NCBI GenBank assembly: GCA_018052945.1
Contig: JAGPMH010000015.1
Location: 1-36,772, forward strand
Length of the DNA stretch: 36,772 nucleotides
From: Negativicutes bacterium
Lineage (GTDB): Bacteria > Bacillota > Negativicutes > JAGPMH01
Direction of reading: 5' to 3'
Shown in pieces: positions 18,821-24,766 of the stretch. Below the pieces are notes generated by a model. It did no database searches. It worked only from the letters and a program-made list of their open reading frames with translations, and was not told the DNA's origin. Made by a program: the position numbers and the translations under genes. The number at the start of each line of letters is the position of its first letter. The stretch's first letter is position 1.

Positions 18821-19315
18821 TTATAGTTTATTGCGCCACAGCAAATTATTACAACAATGCGTTGTACAAATTGCTACAGCCAAAGCATCTGCTACGTCAT
18901 CCGGATGTGGCTTTTTCGGTAAATTTAATAATTTTTCAACCATATAGATAACTTGTTCTTTCGTGGCTCTACCATAACCAACTACCGCCTGTTTTATCTG
19001 CAAGGGAGTGTGTTCGGCAACTTCAATATTATTTTTGGCTGCCGCCAATAACACTACCCCTCTAGCTTGCCCTACCGGAATAGCAGTTCTGATATTCTTA
19101 TTAAAAAACAACTGTTCAACCCCCATAACATCAGGTTGATATTTTTTTATTAATGCTTCAATTTCTAAGTTTATTTTTAGTAGCCGATCTTGTGCCGACA
19201 TTTTAGGACTAGTAATAACTGCCCCATAGTCTATGGCCTTTAAGTGATTACCCTTCATTTCAACTAAACCGTAACCGCAAATCGCCGTTCCGGGATCAAT
19301 CCCCAATGCTAACAT
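18821..19315 (-). CDS. ruvC: Holliday junction resolvase RuvC
   Basis: A 164-residue RNase H-fold endonuclease that cuts the junction. Catalytic acidic residues are visible: D7 in LGIDPGTA, the glutamate in MGVEQLFF (about 66), and the aspartates in HPDDVADALAVA (about 139-146). GGAGG lies 9 bases upstream of the ATG. It opens the contiguous ruvCAB block. Confidence 0.98.
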   Translation of the reverse strand: MLALGIDPGTAICGYGLVEMKGNHLKAIDYGAVITSPKMSAQDRLLKINLEIEALIKKYQPDVMGVEQLFFNKNIRTAIPVGQARGVVLLAAAKNNIEVAEHTPLQIKQAVVGYGRATKEQVIYMVEKLLNLPKKPHPDDVADALAVAICTTHCCNNLLWRNKL

Positions 19316-19361
19316 TTATTCTAATCCTCCATTATAACAAATACAAGTATTGCTAAATTAT

Positions 19362-20591
19362 TTATTGCAATAATTCCGAAGCATATACAAGTTGTATCCC
19401 CATTGCTTCAAGTTCGGGAATTACTTCTTTAATTGCTTTTCCAGTATTAATTCTAGCATGTCCAATGGCTATTACCGACCCATTTTCCAGCCCCATTTTA
19501 GCTGCTAATCGCAATTGTTTTTTGATATAGTTTATATCACTACTGTTGTCAATAAAAACACTATTTTCTGCTGTCGGAACATTCATTTTCAAAGCCATTT
19601 TATAAGCAACCGAGGCACCACTGGTCTTACTATCAATAAAAAATAAGTTTCTTTCCTTTAAGACTTTTAAAACATCTTTCATGACTCTCTCATCCGCAGT
19701 TGCTTTTGAGCCTTGATGATTATTTACGCCAATTATTTCTGGTATAGTATTCAGTAATTCTGTTACCAATGCATTTATTTCGCCAGCACTCATATCAACA
19801 TTAATAGTTTTCGGTTCAACTGCAGCCTCAGCCCCTGCTTCCATCGGTAAATGCAAAATGAATTCTCTTTGATTGTTTGCAGCCTGAACAACTGCCTTTT
19901 TGCTAAAAGTTTGATTTGGTAAAATCGCAAAAGTTAACGGTCGATCAATTTGCTGATAGATGTTGATACTCTCTTGGTTATAGCCAAAGTCATCAATTAC
20001 TAACGCCAGCTTGCCCTTAGCGGTAAAATCTTGCTTCAAGGTTGCCTTTGCTTTACCACCAATCGTTAACAAATAAATTTTATCGGAAATTATTCTTAAA
20101 TCATCATTGTTAAGCTTATCTTTAATGCCAATATCGATTCTTTTTATGTCTTGCCCTTCATATTTATCATCACTAACATCTAATATCTGGGCGTCCTCTT
20201 TTTTTAAAGCTTGTTGTAATTTATTTTTTAGATCATCTAGTTTACTGTGGTCAAACTTTAAAAATAATTGTCTGTTATGCCAAAGTATCTTACCTTCGTC
20301 ATTTTCTTTAGTAACTTCTTTATCATAATCTTTAACTGCAAGATTGTTATCTTTATATTCACTTAAAACCTGATCAACAATTTTGTGAATTTTTTTAGTT
20401 TTTTCTCTAAAATCAGTATCAGCTTGACTTTTATTATTAATCAGCCCTGGTGAATTATAACCATCTAAATAATGAAACGAAATTGCTACTAAACCAGCTA
20501 CAATTAACCACAATAACCATCTAAAACTATTTTTATTAGTTTTCTTTGATGACTTATTACTTTTTTGTTTTTTATTTGAGTCTTTCGCCAT
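19362..20591 (-). CDS. Divergent polysaccharide deacetylase (YibQ-like)
   Basis: A 409-residue membrane-anchored protein. The first 23 residues are strongly basic (Lys/Asn/Ser), then a single transmembrane helix (about 24-43, WLLWLIVAGLVAI). A low-complexity linker leads to the catalytic barrel: LALVIDDFGYNQ, PLTFAILPN, EFILHLPMEA and IGVNNHQGSKATAD, with the terminal SVIAIGHARINT. This is the family called divergent polysaccharide deacetylase (DUF610/YibQ). Its substrate, possibly cell-wall glycan, is not established. ATG at 20591 has GGAGG 5 bases upstream. It lies 16 bases after pabC, so it may share the pab message. Confidence 0.88.
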   Translation of the reverse strand: MAKDSNKKQKSNKSSKKTNKNSFRWLLWLIVAGLVAISFHYLDGYNSPGLINNKSQADTDFREKTKKIHKIVDQVLSEYKDNNLAVKDYDKEVTKENDEGKILWHNRQLFLKFDHSKLDDLKNKLQQALKKEDAQILDVSDDKYEGQDIKRIDIGIKDKLNNDDLRIISDKIYLLTIGGKAKATLKQDFTAKGKLALVIDDFGYNQESINIYQQIDRPLTFAILPNQTFSKKAVVQAANNQREFILHLPMEAGAEAAVEPKTINVDMSAGEINALVTELLNTIPEIIGVNNHQGSKATADERVMKDVLKVLKERNLFFIDSKTSGASVAYKMALKMNVPTAENSVFIDNSSDINYIKKQLRLAAKMGLENGSVIAIGHARINTGKAIKEVIPELEAMGIQLVYASELLQ

Positions 20592-20607
20592 TTCAGCCTC
20601 CAAATTT

Positions 20608-21393
20608 TTATATTACAAAACCAATCAATTTATTAGTTTCATTACAAAGCTCAGCATCATGTTGATATATTATATTATCAATTTTATTTACTCCAACTAG
20701 ACCGATTAACGAGTTACAGACAAAAACGCCTTCAGCCTGTTCTAACATTGTCGACGTTATTTTTTCTTCTTTTATTTTATACTTTAAAATTTTTTGTTGC
20801 TGTAAAATTTTATTTCGTATTATCCCTGGCAGTAAACCTTCCTGTTGCGGTGAAGTCATCAGAACATTGCCGCGTTTTATAAATACATTACTGCTACTAC
20901 ACTCGGTAATAACTCCTGCATCATTTAAAAAATAAGCATCATTATAGCCTAACTTCAATGCTTGTTGTCGCACTAAATAATTTTCTAAATAGTTGGTAGT
21001 TTTATGTTGTAATAGCCAGTTGCTCTTATTTTTTATTATTGTTGCTTTCATTAAGGAAAAGCCACTTAGCAACTTATCTATAGAATAAAGATACGGTCGA
21101 TGAAAAATCTTAGTTTTAAAACACAGCTTATCTTTATATAATAATATCTTCAAAACACAGAGCCCTTGCGGTAATTTACTAATACTAGCATATATTGATT
21201 TTTCATCAATCTGCACAGTTTCACCAGAGAGAACATAAGCGCTATTTTTTAGTCTATTTAAATGTTGTGCCAAATTACTAGCATTATTGTTTTTTACCAG
21301 TATCGTCTCAAATAATCCATAACCATACTGAAAGCCGTCACTTGAAGTTAAATCATTATCTTTAACCCATTTATCATCAGACCATTTTTTCAT
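20608..21393 (-). CDS. pabC: Aminodeoxychorismate lyase (class IV aminotransferase)
   Basis: A 261-residue PLP enzyme, fold type IV, that splits 4-amino-4-deoxychorismate into p-aminobenzoate and pyruvate. Recognisable parts are DGFQYGYGLFETI near residue 19, the PLP lysine in HKTTNYLENYLVRQQA, and the cofactor-phosphate region AGVITECSSSNVFI. Members of this fold also include branched-chain and D-amino acid aminotransferases; the location directly after pabA and pabB decides for PabC. It starts just 3 bases after the pabB stop, with AGGAG inside the end of pabB. Confidence 0.88.
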   Translation of the reverse strand: MKKWSDDKWVKDNDLTSSDGFQYGYGLFETILVKNNNASNLAQHLNRLKNSAYVLSGETVQIDEKSIYASISKLPQGLCVLKILLYKDKLCFKTKIFHRPYLYSIDKLLSGFSLMKATIIKNKSNWLLQHKTTNYLENYLVRQQALKLGYNDAYFLNDAGVITECSSSNVFIKRGNVLMTSPQQEGLLPGIIRNKILQQQKILKYKIKEEKITSTMLEQAEGVFVCNSLIGLVGVNKIDNIIYQHDAELCNETNKLIGFVI

Positions 21394-21396
21394 CTA

Positions 21397-22776
21397 TTAA
21401 CATTCTCCTATTAAAGCCTTTCTTAAGGCTTTTCCTTTTAATAAACTCTCCTCATATTCAGCTTCTGCTTCCGAGTCCCAAACAACACCTCCACCAACTT
21501 GAAAATAAGCTTTATTATTATTAATAATAACTGTTCTGATCGCAATATTTAAATCCGCAACATTATTAAAACCAATATAACCTAAAGCCCCAGTATAAGC
21601 TTTACGTTTAGTTGGTTCCAATTCTTCAATTATTTCCATTGCTCTTATTTTAGGTGCACCAGTTATTGAACCACCCGGAAAAGTATTTTTAATACAATCA
21701 ATGATATCAATATCGATTGCAATTTCTGCTGTAATACTTGCTACTAAATGATGAACCGTAGCATAAGATTCTACCAAAAACAATTCATCAACTTTTACAG
21801 TCCCGTCAACTGCTATTCTGCCAAGATCATTTCTTTCTAAATCAACAATCATTAATAATTCTGCTCGATCTTTTTCACTATGATAAAGCTTATTTTTGTT
21901 TGCTAAATCAGCAACAACATTTTGGTCTCTACTAATAGTACCCTTTATTGGTCTAGTCTCTATTTTATTATTTCTTATTTTAAGATATCGTTCCGGCGAA
22001 CTTGAAATTATAATCCCCATACCGGTATCAACATATGCCGAAAACGGCGCTGGATTAATTTCCTTTAATTTATGATAAAACCCAAGATAACTGCCTTTAA
22101 AGTCACAAGAAAAACGTTGCGTAAAATTAACCTGATAAACTTCTCCCGCTCTAATATAATTTTTAATTTTATTAATAGCTTTAATATAATAGTCTTTATT
22201 CATATTGCCAGAAAAATTACTAGCTACAAAAAAATCAGGTTCAGTCTTATTAGTACTGGCAGTTAAAATTTCCAACATCTCTGTAATGTTTTTTGATAAA
22301 TCTTGGTTCCCATCATAATTTATAACACTCAAAATAATAGTCTTATTCTTATGATCAAAAATATAAACTTTATCATAAAAACCCCAGAATGCATCCGGTA
22401 TTTTTATATCATCAATATTATCATTACTTACATCTTCTAAAAATGAATAGTTATCATAACCAAAATAACCTACCGCCCCACCAATAAAAGGCAACTCAGT
22501 ATTAATATTTATTTTATAGTTTTCCAGTAATAATTTCATTTCAGTAAAAGGGTCGGTATTTTCCTTTAAAATCTTTTTCCCTTTTTTATTTACTACTATT
22601 TCATTTTTAAAGCTTGTAAAAGTTAAAAAGGGGTCAGCACCAAGTATTGAGTATCTTCCTAATCTTTCATTGCCAAAATCACTATGTAAATTAAAAGAAT
22701 GCTGCTTATTTGATAATAATTCTAGCAATCTATGTTCATCAACCCAGCAATCTATTGTTTTAAATTTATGTTCCAT
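21397..22776 (-). CDS. pabB: Aminodeoxychorismate synthase component I
   Basis: A 459-residue chorismate-utilising enzyme adding ammonia from PabA to chorismate. The motif TRPIKGTISRD (near residues 278-288) has the lysine diagnostic of PabB, where anthranilate synthase TrpE has PIAGT. The C-terminal active site includes ELLMIVDLERNDLGR, FPGGSITGAPKIRAMEIIEELE and VGGGVVWDS. It begins 7 bases after pabA; the ribosome binding sequence GGAAGG is rather distant. It is followed by pabC, so the three enzymes give a complete route from chorismate to p-aminobenzoate for folate. Confidence 0.94.
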   Translation of the reverse strand: MEHKFKTIDCWVDEHRLLELLSNKQHSFNLHSDFGNERLGRYSILGADPFLTFTSFKNEIVVNKKGKKILKENTDPFTEMKLLLENYKININTELPFIGGAVGYFGYDNYSFLEDVSNDNIDDIKIPDAFWGFYDKVYIFDHKNKTIILSVINYDGNQDLSKNITEMLEILTASTNKTEPDFFVASNFSGNMNKDYYIKAINKIKNYIRAGEVYQVNFTQRFSCDFKGSYLGFYHKLKEINPAPFSAYVDTGMGIIISSSPERYLKIRNNKIETRPIKGTISRDQNVVADLANKNKLYHSEKDRAELLMIVDLERNDLGRIAVDGTVKVDELFLVESYATVHHLVASITAEIAIDIDIIDCIKNTFPGGSITGAPKIRAMEIIEELEPTKRKAYTGALGYIGFNNVADLNIAIRTVIINNNKAYFQVGGGVVWDSEAEAEYEESLLKGKALRKALIGEC

Positions 22777-22783
22777 AATAATT

Positions 22784-23362
22784 TTAATCTACCTTCCGGA
22801 TACGGTCTGAAAAATTGCATAAAATTTGGCGTCCACATTCACTAAGAATTGCTTCAGGGTGAAATTGAACACCTTCAATTAAATAAGATTTATGCCTTAT
22901 ACCCATTATTTCTCCATCTTCAGTTTCGGCTGTTATTTCAAGTTCATTCGTCAATGTTGCTTTATCAACAATTAAAGAATGATAGCGGGTAACCTTTAGC
23001 GGATTTTTAACATTGGTAAAAACACCAGTACCATTATGCCTGATACTGTGAACTTTTCCATGAACAGGTTCTTTGGCTCTTGTTATTTTACTGCCAAAAG
23101 CTTGAGCTATTGTTTGATGTCCTAAGCAAACACCAAATATCGGAATTTTACCTTTAAGTTTTTCAACAACAGCTAAACTAATTCCGGCATTATCCGGAGT
23201 TGATGGGCCTGGAGATATTAAGATAAACTCCGGTTGCAGTGAGATAATCTCATCAATTGTTATTTTATTATTGCGAAAAACTTTTATATCTTGTTCAATA
23301 TCTTTTAAATATTGCACCAAATTATAGGTGAAAGAATCATAATTATCAATAACTAAAATCAT
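22784..23362 (-). CDS. pabA: Aminodeoxychorismate synthase glutaminase
   Basis: A 192-residue class I glutamine amidotransferase supplying ammonia to PabB. The N-terminus MILVIDNYDSFTYNLVQYL and the nucleophile elbow GVCLGHQTIAQAFG (Cys near 79) are typical, and the catalytic His-Glu pair is in VQFHPEAIL. TrpG is nearly identical in sequence, and one protein often serves both pathways; the neighbours pabB and pabC favour PabA. ATG at 23362 has GGAG 9 bases upstream; an in-frame TTG five codons earlier overlaps this site. A candidate -10 TATAAT lies about 50 bases upstream, downstream of the last terminator of the tandem array. Confidence 0.93.
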   Translation of the reverse strand: MILVIDNYDSFTYNLVQYLKDIEQDIKVFRNNKITIDEIISLQPEFILISPGPSTPDNAGISLAVVEKLKGKIPIFGVCLGHQTIAQAFGSKITRAKEPVHGKVHSIRHNGTGVFTNVKNPLKVTRYHSLIVDKATLTNELEITAETEDGEIMGIRHKSYLIEGVQFHPEAILSECGRQILCNFSDRIRKVD

Positions 23363-23421
23363 TATTTTTTTCTCCAAAATAAATATAATCTCATTATAAA
23401 CTAAATCTTAACATAAATAAA

Positions 23422-23463
23422 TAAGAGCAGTTATCCAGTCTATGTACTGTAATAACTCCTCTT
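23422..23463 (-). terminator. Terminator of array unit 4
   Basis: On the minus strand AGAG-AGTTAT pairs with ATAACT-CTCT (with small mismatches) enclosing AGT/ACT, followed by TATTTATT. The stop codon of the unit 4 ORF is at its 5' base. It separates the array from pabA. Confidence 0.6.
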
Positions 23464-23593
23464 ATTCCAATTGGCTAGCCAAGACGATAACCCAAAAATC
23501 TTTTTTCACAATTTCTGTGTTCGCAATGACCATTATTCTGTTTTTTATCCTCGAATAAGATATTTCATCTTCCGAGGGGGCTACTTCGTTCAT
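23462..23593 (-). CDS. Small ORF of array unit 4 (43 aa)
   Basis: A 43-codon frame starting MNEVAPSEDEISYSRIKNR and ending DFWVIVLASQLE. GGGGTG lies 6 bases before the ATG (TTTCCAATG), an arrangement nearly identical to that in unit 2 (ATGCCAATG). The middle region can be aligned to unit 2 as ANTEIVKKDFW against ASKVLREDLL. The first part is acidic, the last hydrophobic, with no signal peptide or membrane helix of full length. The ribosome binding site can pair with CCCC at codons 5-6, so translation may be regulated. The family is unknown. It could be a small protein, a leader peptide for the pab genes (only one Trp), or a chance frame in a structured RNA. Confidence 0.5.
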   Translation of the reverse strand: MNEVAPSEDEISYSRIKNRIMVIANTEIVKKDFWVIVLASQLE

Positions 23594-23648
23594 TGGAAAC
23601 ACCCCGTTACGTTTTTGTTTGCAGCTAACTTATCTAGCTGTTGATTTT

Positions 23649-23695
23649 ATTATAATGTTTATAATTATATCTGTCAACATTATTTTCAGAAAATT
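23649..23695 (-). promoter_or_regulatory. CodY-like box and promoter of array unit 4
   Basis: Box 23681-23695 reads TATTTTCAGAAAATT on the plus strand, 14/15 to the CodY consensus AATTTTCWGAAAATT. On the minus strand, TTGACA (23672-23677), a 17-bp spacer and TATAAT (23649-23654) give a full consensus sigma-A promoter. Confidence 0.85.
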
Positions 23696-23707
23696 CAATT
23701 TATTTTT

Positions 23708-23770
23708 CCGAGACAATAAAGATATAAGGGTAATTACTCTTCTCACTAGAGTAATTACCCTTATCCTCGG
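23708..23770 (-). terminator. Terminator of array unit 3
   Basis: A 17-bp perfect stem (23724-23740 with 23748-23764) is enclosed by a second CCGAG/CTCGG helix. It is homologous to the unit 1 terminator with compensatory changes (GGGTAATT/AATTACCC here, GGATGATT/AATCATCC there). The T-run on the minus strand is weak. Confidence 0.7.
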
Positions 23771-23979
23771 TCTAGTTATTTTCATTGTAGCTTTGTACTT
23801 TTTAGTACAAAGCTTAAGTTTCAACTTACTATTTCTACTTTGAAAATAACTCTTAGATTTGTATAACCCTACCTGTTATACTTAATCTAATTTAACCTAT
23901 TTTCGGTATCAAAACTCTTTGTTTTGATATCTACTGCAAGGCTACACTTTAGCTTTTTAGCTATTAGTGCTCCTTTTCT
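23771..23979 (-). ncRNA. Unit 3: structured RNA without an ORF
   Basis: The transcript predicted from the unit 3 promoter has no ORF with a ribosome binding site. It shows consecutive perfect hairpins: a 5' AAGG...CCTT helix enclosing TAGCT/AGCTA; ATCAAAAC/GTTTTGAT (8 bp); GTATAAC/GTTATAC with outer AGATT/AATCT; and an enclosing GTTATTTTC/GAAAATAAC helix (9 bp) holding AGCTTTGTACT/AGTACAAAGCT (11 bp). The terminator follows. It resembles no riboswitch or 6S RNA I can recognise. It may be a functional small RNA or the degenerate copy of a coding unit. Confidence 0.55.
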
Positions 23980-23985
23980 ACTTTT

Positions 23986-24031
23986 ATTATAACCTGACTT
24001 TGTAAATTTGTAAAGTAATTTTCAGAAAATT
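23986..24031 (-). promoter_or_regulatory. CodY-like box and promoter of array unit 3
   Basis: Box 24017-24031 reads AATTTTCAGAAAATT, a perfect match to the CodY consensus. On the minus strand TTTACA (24009-24014), 17 bp, TATAAT (23986-23991). The box ends 2-4 bases from the -35 hexamer. Confidence 0.85.
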
Positions 24032-24042
24032 CTTAATATTTT

Positions 24043-24086
24043 AAAAAAAAATAAAGCTGATTACTTTCTTTACAGTAATCAGCTTT
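24043..24086 (-). terminator. Terminator of array unit 2
   Basis: The strongest of the array: a 13-bp perfect stem AAAGCTGATTACT/AGTAATCAGCTTT followed on the minus strand by ATTTTTTTTT. The stop codon of the unit 2 ORF (24085-24087) is in the base of the stem. Confidence 0.92.
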
Positions 24087-24234
24087 ACACCAAAAGTTTT
24101 TGTCCAGATCTACAGATTTTTTTTGCTTTTATAAGCAAGTCTTCCCGCAACACTTTGGAAGCTAATACCTCTGTTCCAAACATTAACTTTGGTTTTGAAG
24201 AACCTTCCTGTTCTTCACTTAAGATATCTGCCAT
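24085..24234 (-). CDS. Small ORF of array unit 2 (49 aa)
   Basis: A 49-codon frame beginning MADILSEEQEGSSKPK and ending LREDLLIKAKKICRSGQK plus three residues. GGAGAGTG precedes it; an in-frame ATG two codons upstream (24240) is closer to that site but too close for normal initiation. The C-terminal LIKAKKICRSG aligns with LIKAQKTCSNG in the unit 1 ORF, which is the best evidence that these frames are translated and related. Acidic N-terminus, basic C-terminus, no hydrophobic segment, one cysteine. The ribosome binding site and start lie in the loop between two AGATATCT copies that can pair. Function unknown. Confidence 0.6.
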   Translation of the reverse strand: MADILSEEQEGSSKPKLMFGTEVLASKVLREDLLIKAKKICRSGQKLLV

Positions 24235-24305
24235 TGGCATCACTCTCCATAACTGTAGATATCTATCTGAAAAGCAACACCAACCGGTGCTCCTTGTCTG
24301 ATTTA

Positions 24306-24351
24306 ATTATAAAATACCTGAACGTAATAGTCAATACATTTTCAGAAAATT
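24306..24351 (-). promoter_or_regulatory. CodY-like box and promoter of array unit 2
   Basis: Box 24337-24351 reads CATTTTCAGAAAATT, 14/15 to the CodY consensus. On the minus strand TTGACT (24329-24334), 17 bp, TATAAT (24306-24311). Confidence 0.85.
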
Positions 24352-24373
24352 CAATTTATTTTCTATTTTAATT

Positions 24374-24418
24374 GAATAAGGATGATTACTCTTTTCACTA
24401 GAGCAATCATCCTTATTC
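24374..24418 (-). terminator. Terminator of array unit 1
   Basis: A 19-bp stem (24374-24392 with 24400-24418), one G-U pair, loop AGTGAAA-like. The stop codon of the unit 1 ORF is within the 5' arm. The homologous terminator of unit 3 differs by paired substitutions. It is followed by AATTAAAAT, a weak T-run. Confidence 0.75.
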
Positions 24419-24589
24419 TGTGCTAATTATTACCCCATTACTACAAGTTTTTTGTGCTTTTATAAGCACAGGCTCTCTTTCAATTCTAGAGCTAGTTTTC
24501 ACTGTAGTTGAAGTAGTTTCATAGCATCTAGTATAACGACCTTCCGCTATACTATCGGGTGCCGAGTCTCTGAAGCTTTTTTGCTTCAT
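24413..24589 (-). CDS. Small ORF of array unit 1 (58 aa)
   Basis: A 58-codon frame starting MKQKSFRDSAPDSIAEGR with a Thr/Ser-rich middle (ETTSTTVKTSSR) and the C-terminal segment VLIKAQKTCSNG shared with unit 2. GGGAG lies 12 bases upstream, rather far. At nucleotide level the shared segment also forms a hairpin, GTGCTT-ATAA-AAGCAC, whose counterpart in unit 2 is TTGCTT-ATAA-AAGCAA, a compensated base-pair change. An overlapping 18-codon frame begins at an ATG upstream but has no ribosome binding site. Function unknown; the Ser/Thr/Cys content and the SagB-like gene upstream raise a weak possibility of a modified peptide. Confidence 0.5.
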   Translation of the reverse strand: MKQKSFRDSAPDSIAEGRYTRCYETTSTTVKTSSRIEREPVLIKAQKTCSNGVIISTE

Positions 24590-24663
24590 CCAGATACCAC
24601 ACTCCCATTTGTTTGGTTATCTATTTAAAAAGTCACACTATGTAGTGTTCCTTTTCTAACTTC

Positions 24664-24708
24664 ATTATAGCTTTCTTTTATAAGCTTGTAAATAGTTTTC
24701 AGAAAATT
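24664..24708 (-). promoter_or_regulatory. CodY-like box and promoter of array unit 1
   Basis: Box 24694-24708 reads AGTTTTCAGAAAATT, 14/15 to the CodY consensus. On the minus strand TTTACA (24687-24692), 17 bp, TATAAT (24664-24669). It lies just after the terminator of the his operon. Confidence 0.85.
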
Positions 24709-24724
24709 CTTATAATTTATTTCG

Positions 24725-24758
24725 AAAGATAAAGACTACAATCGTAGTCCTTATCTTT
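24725..24758 (-). terminator. Terminator of the his operon
   Basis: A 15-bp stem AAAGATAAGGACTAC with its complement (one G-U pair) and a four-base loop, 9 bases after the nitroreductase stop. The T-run after it is short. Confidence 0.7.
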
Positions 24759-24766
24759 TACTGTAT

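Larger units (their letters stand above)
23422..24708 (-). repeat. Tandem array of four related short transcription units
   Basis: Four direct units of about 280-330 bp lie head to tail, all reading toward pabA. In order of transcription they are unit 1 (24374-24708), unit 2 (24043-24351), unit 3 (23708-24031) and unit 4 (23422-23695). Each has a CodY-like box, a sigma-A promoter with a 17-bp spacer, a 5' hairpin, a variable interior and an intrinsic terminator. The box-promoter and terminator ends are conserved and the interiors are not. Unit 1 to 3 transcripts begin with nearly the same 13 bases (consensus AGAAAAGGARCAC, less exact in unit 2). This whole region has no gene of ordinary size. 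It looks like ancient tandem duplication followed by strong divergence of the interiors. Confidence 0.85.

Noticed and set aside
21397-23362. Anthranilate synthase TrpE/TrpG
   Set aside because: The large subunit has PIKGT, the PabB form, and pabC follows; no other trp gene is nearby.
23630-23824. Minus-strand frame of 64 codons within the array
   Set aside because: It runs through the unit 3 terminator, the CodY-like box and the unit 4 promoter, and has no ribosome binding site.
24189-24371. Plus-strand frame over unit 2
   Set aside because: It is antisense to the unit 2 ORF, promoter and box, without an SD sequence.
23422-24708. CRISPR array or MITE-type mobile repeats
   Set aside because: The repeated parts are promoters and terminators about 300 bp apart, without regular short spacers, terminal inverted repeats or target duplications.
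23363-24708. T-box or known amino acid riboswitch before pabA
   Set aside because: No T-box antiterminator sequence (GGGTGGnACC) or known aptamer core was found; terminators belong to separate units with their own promoters.
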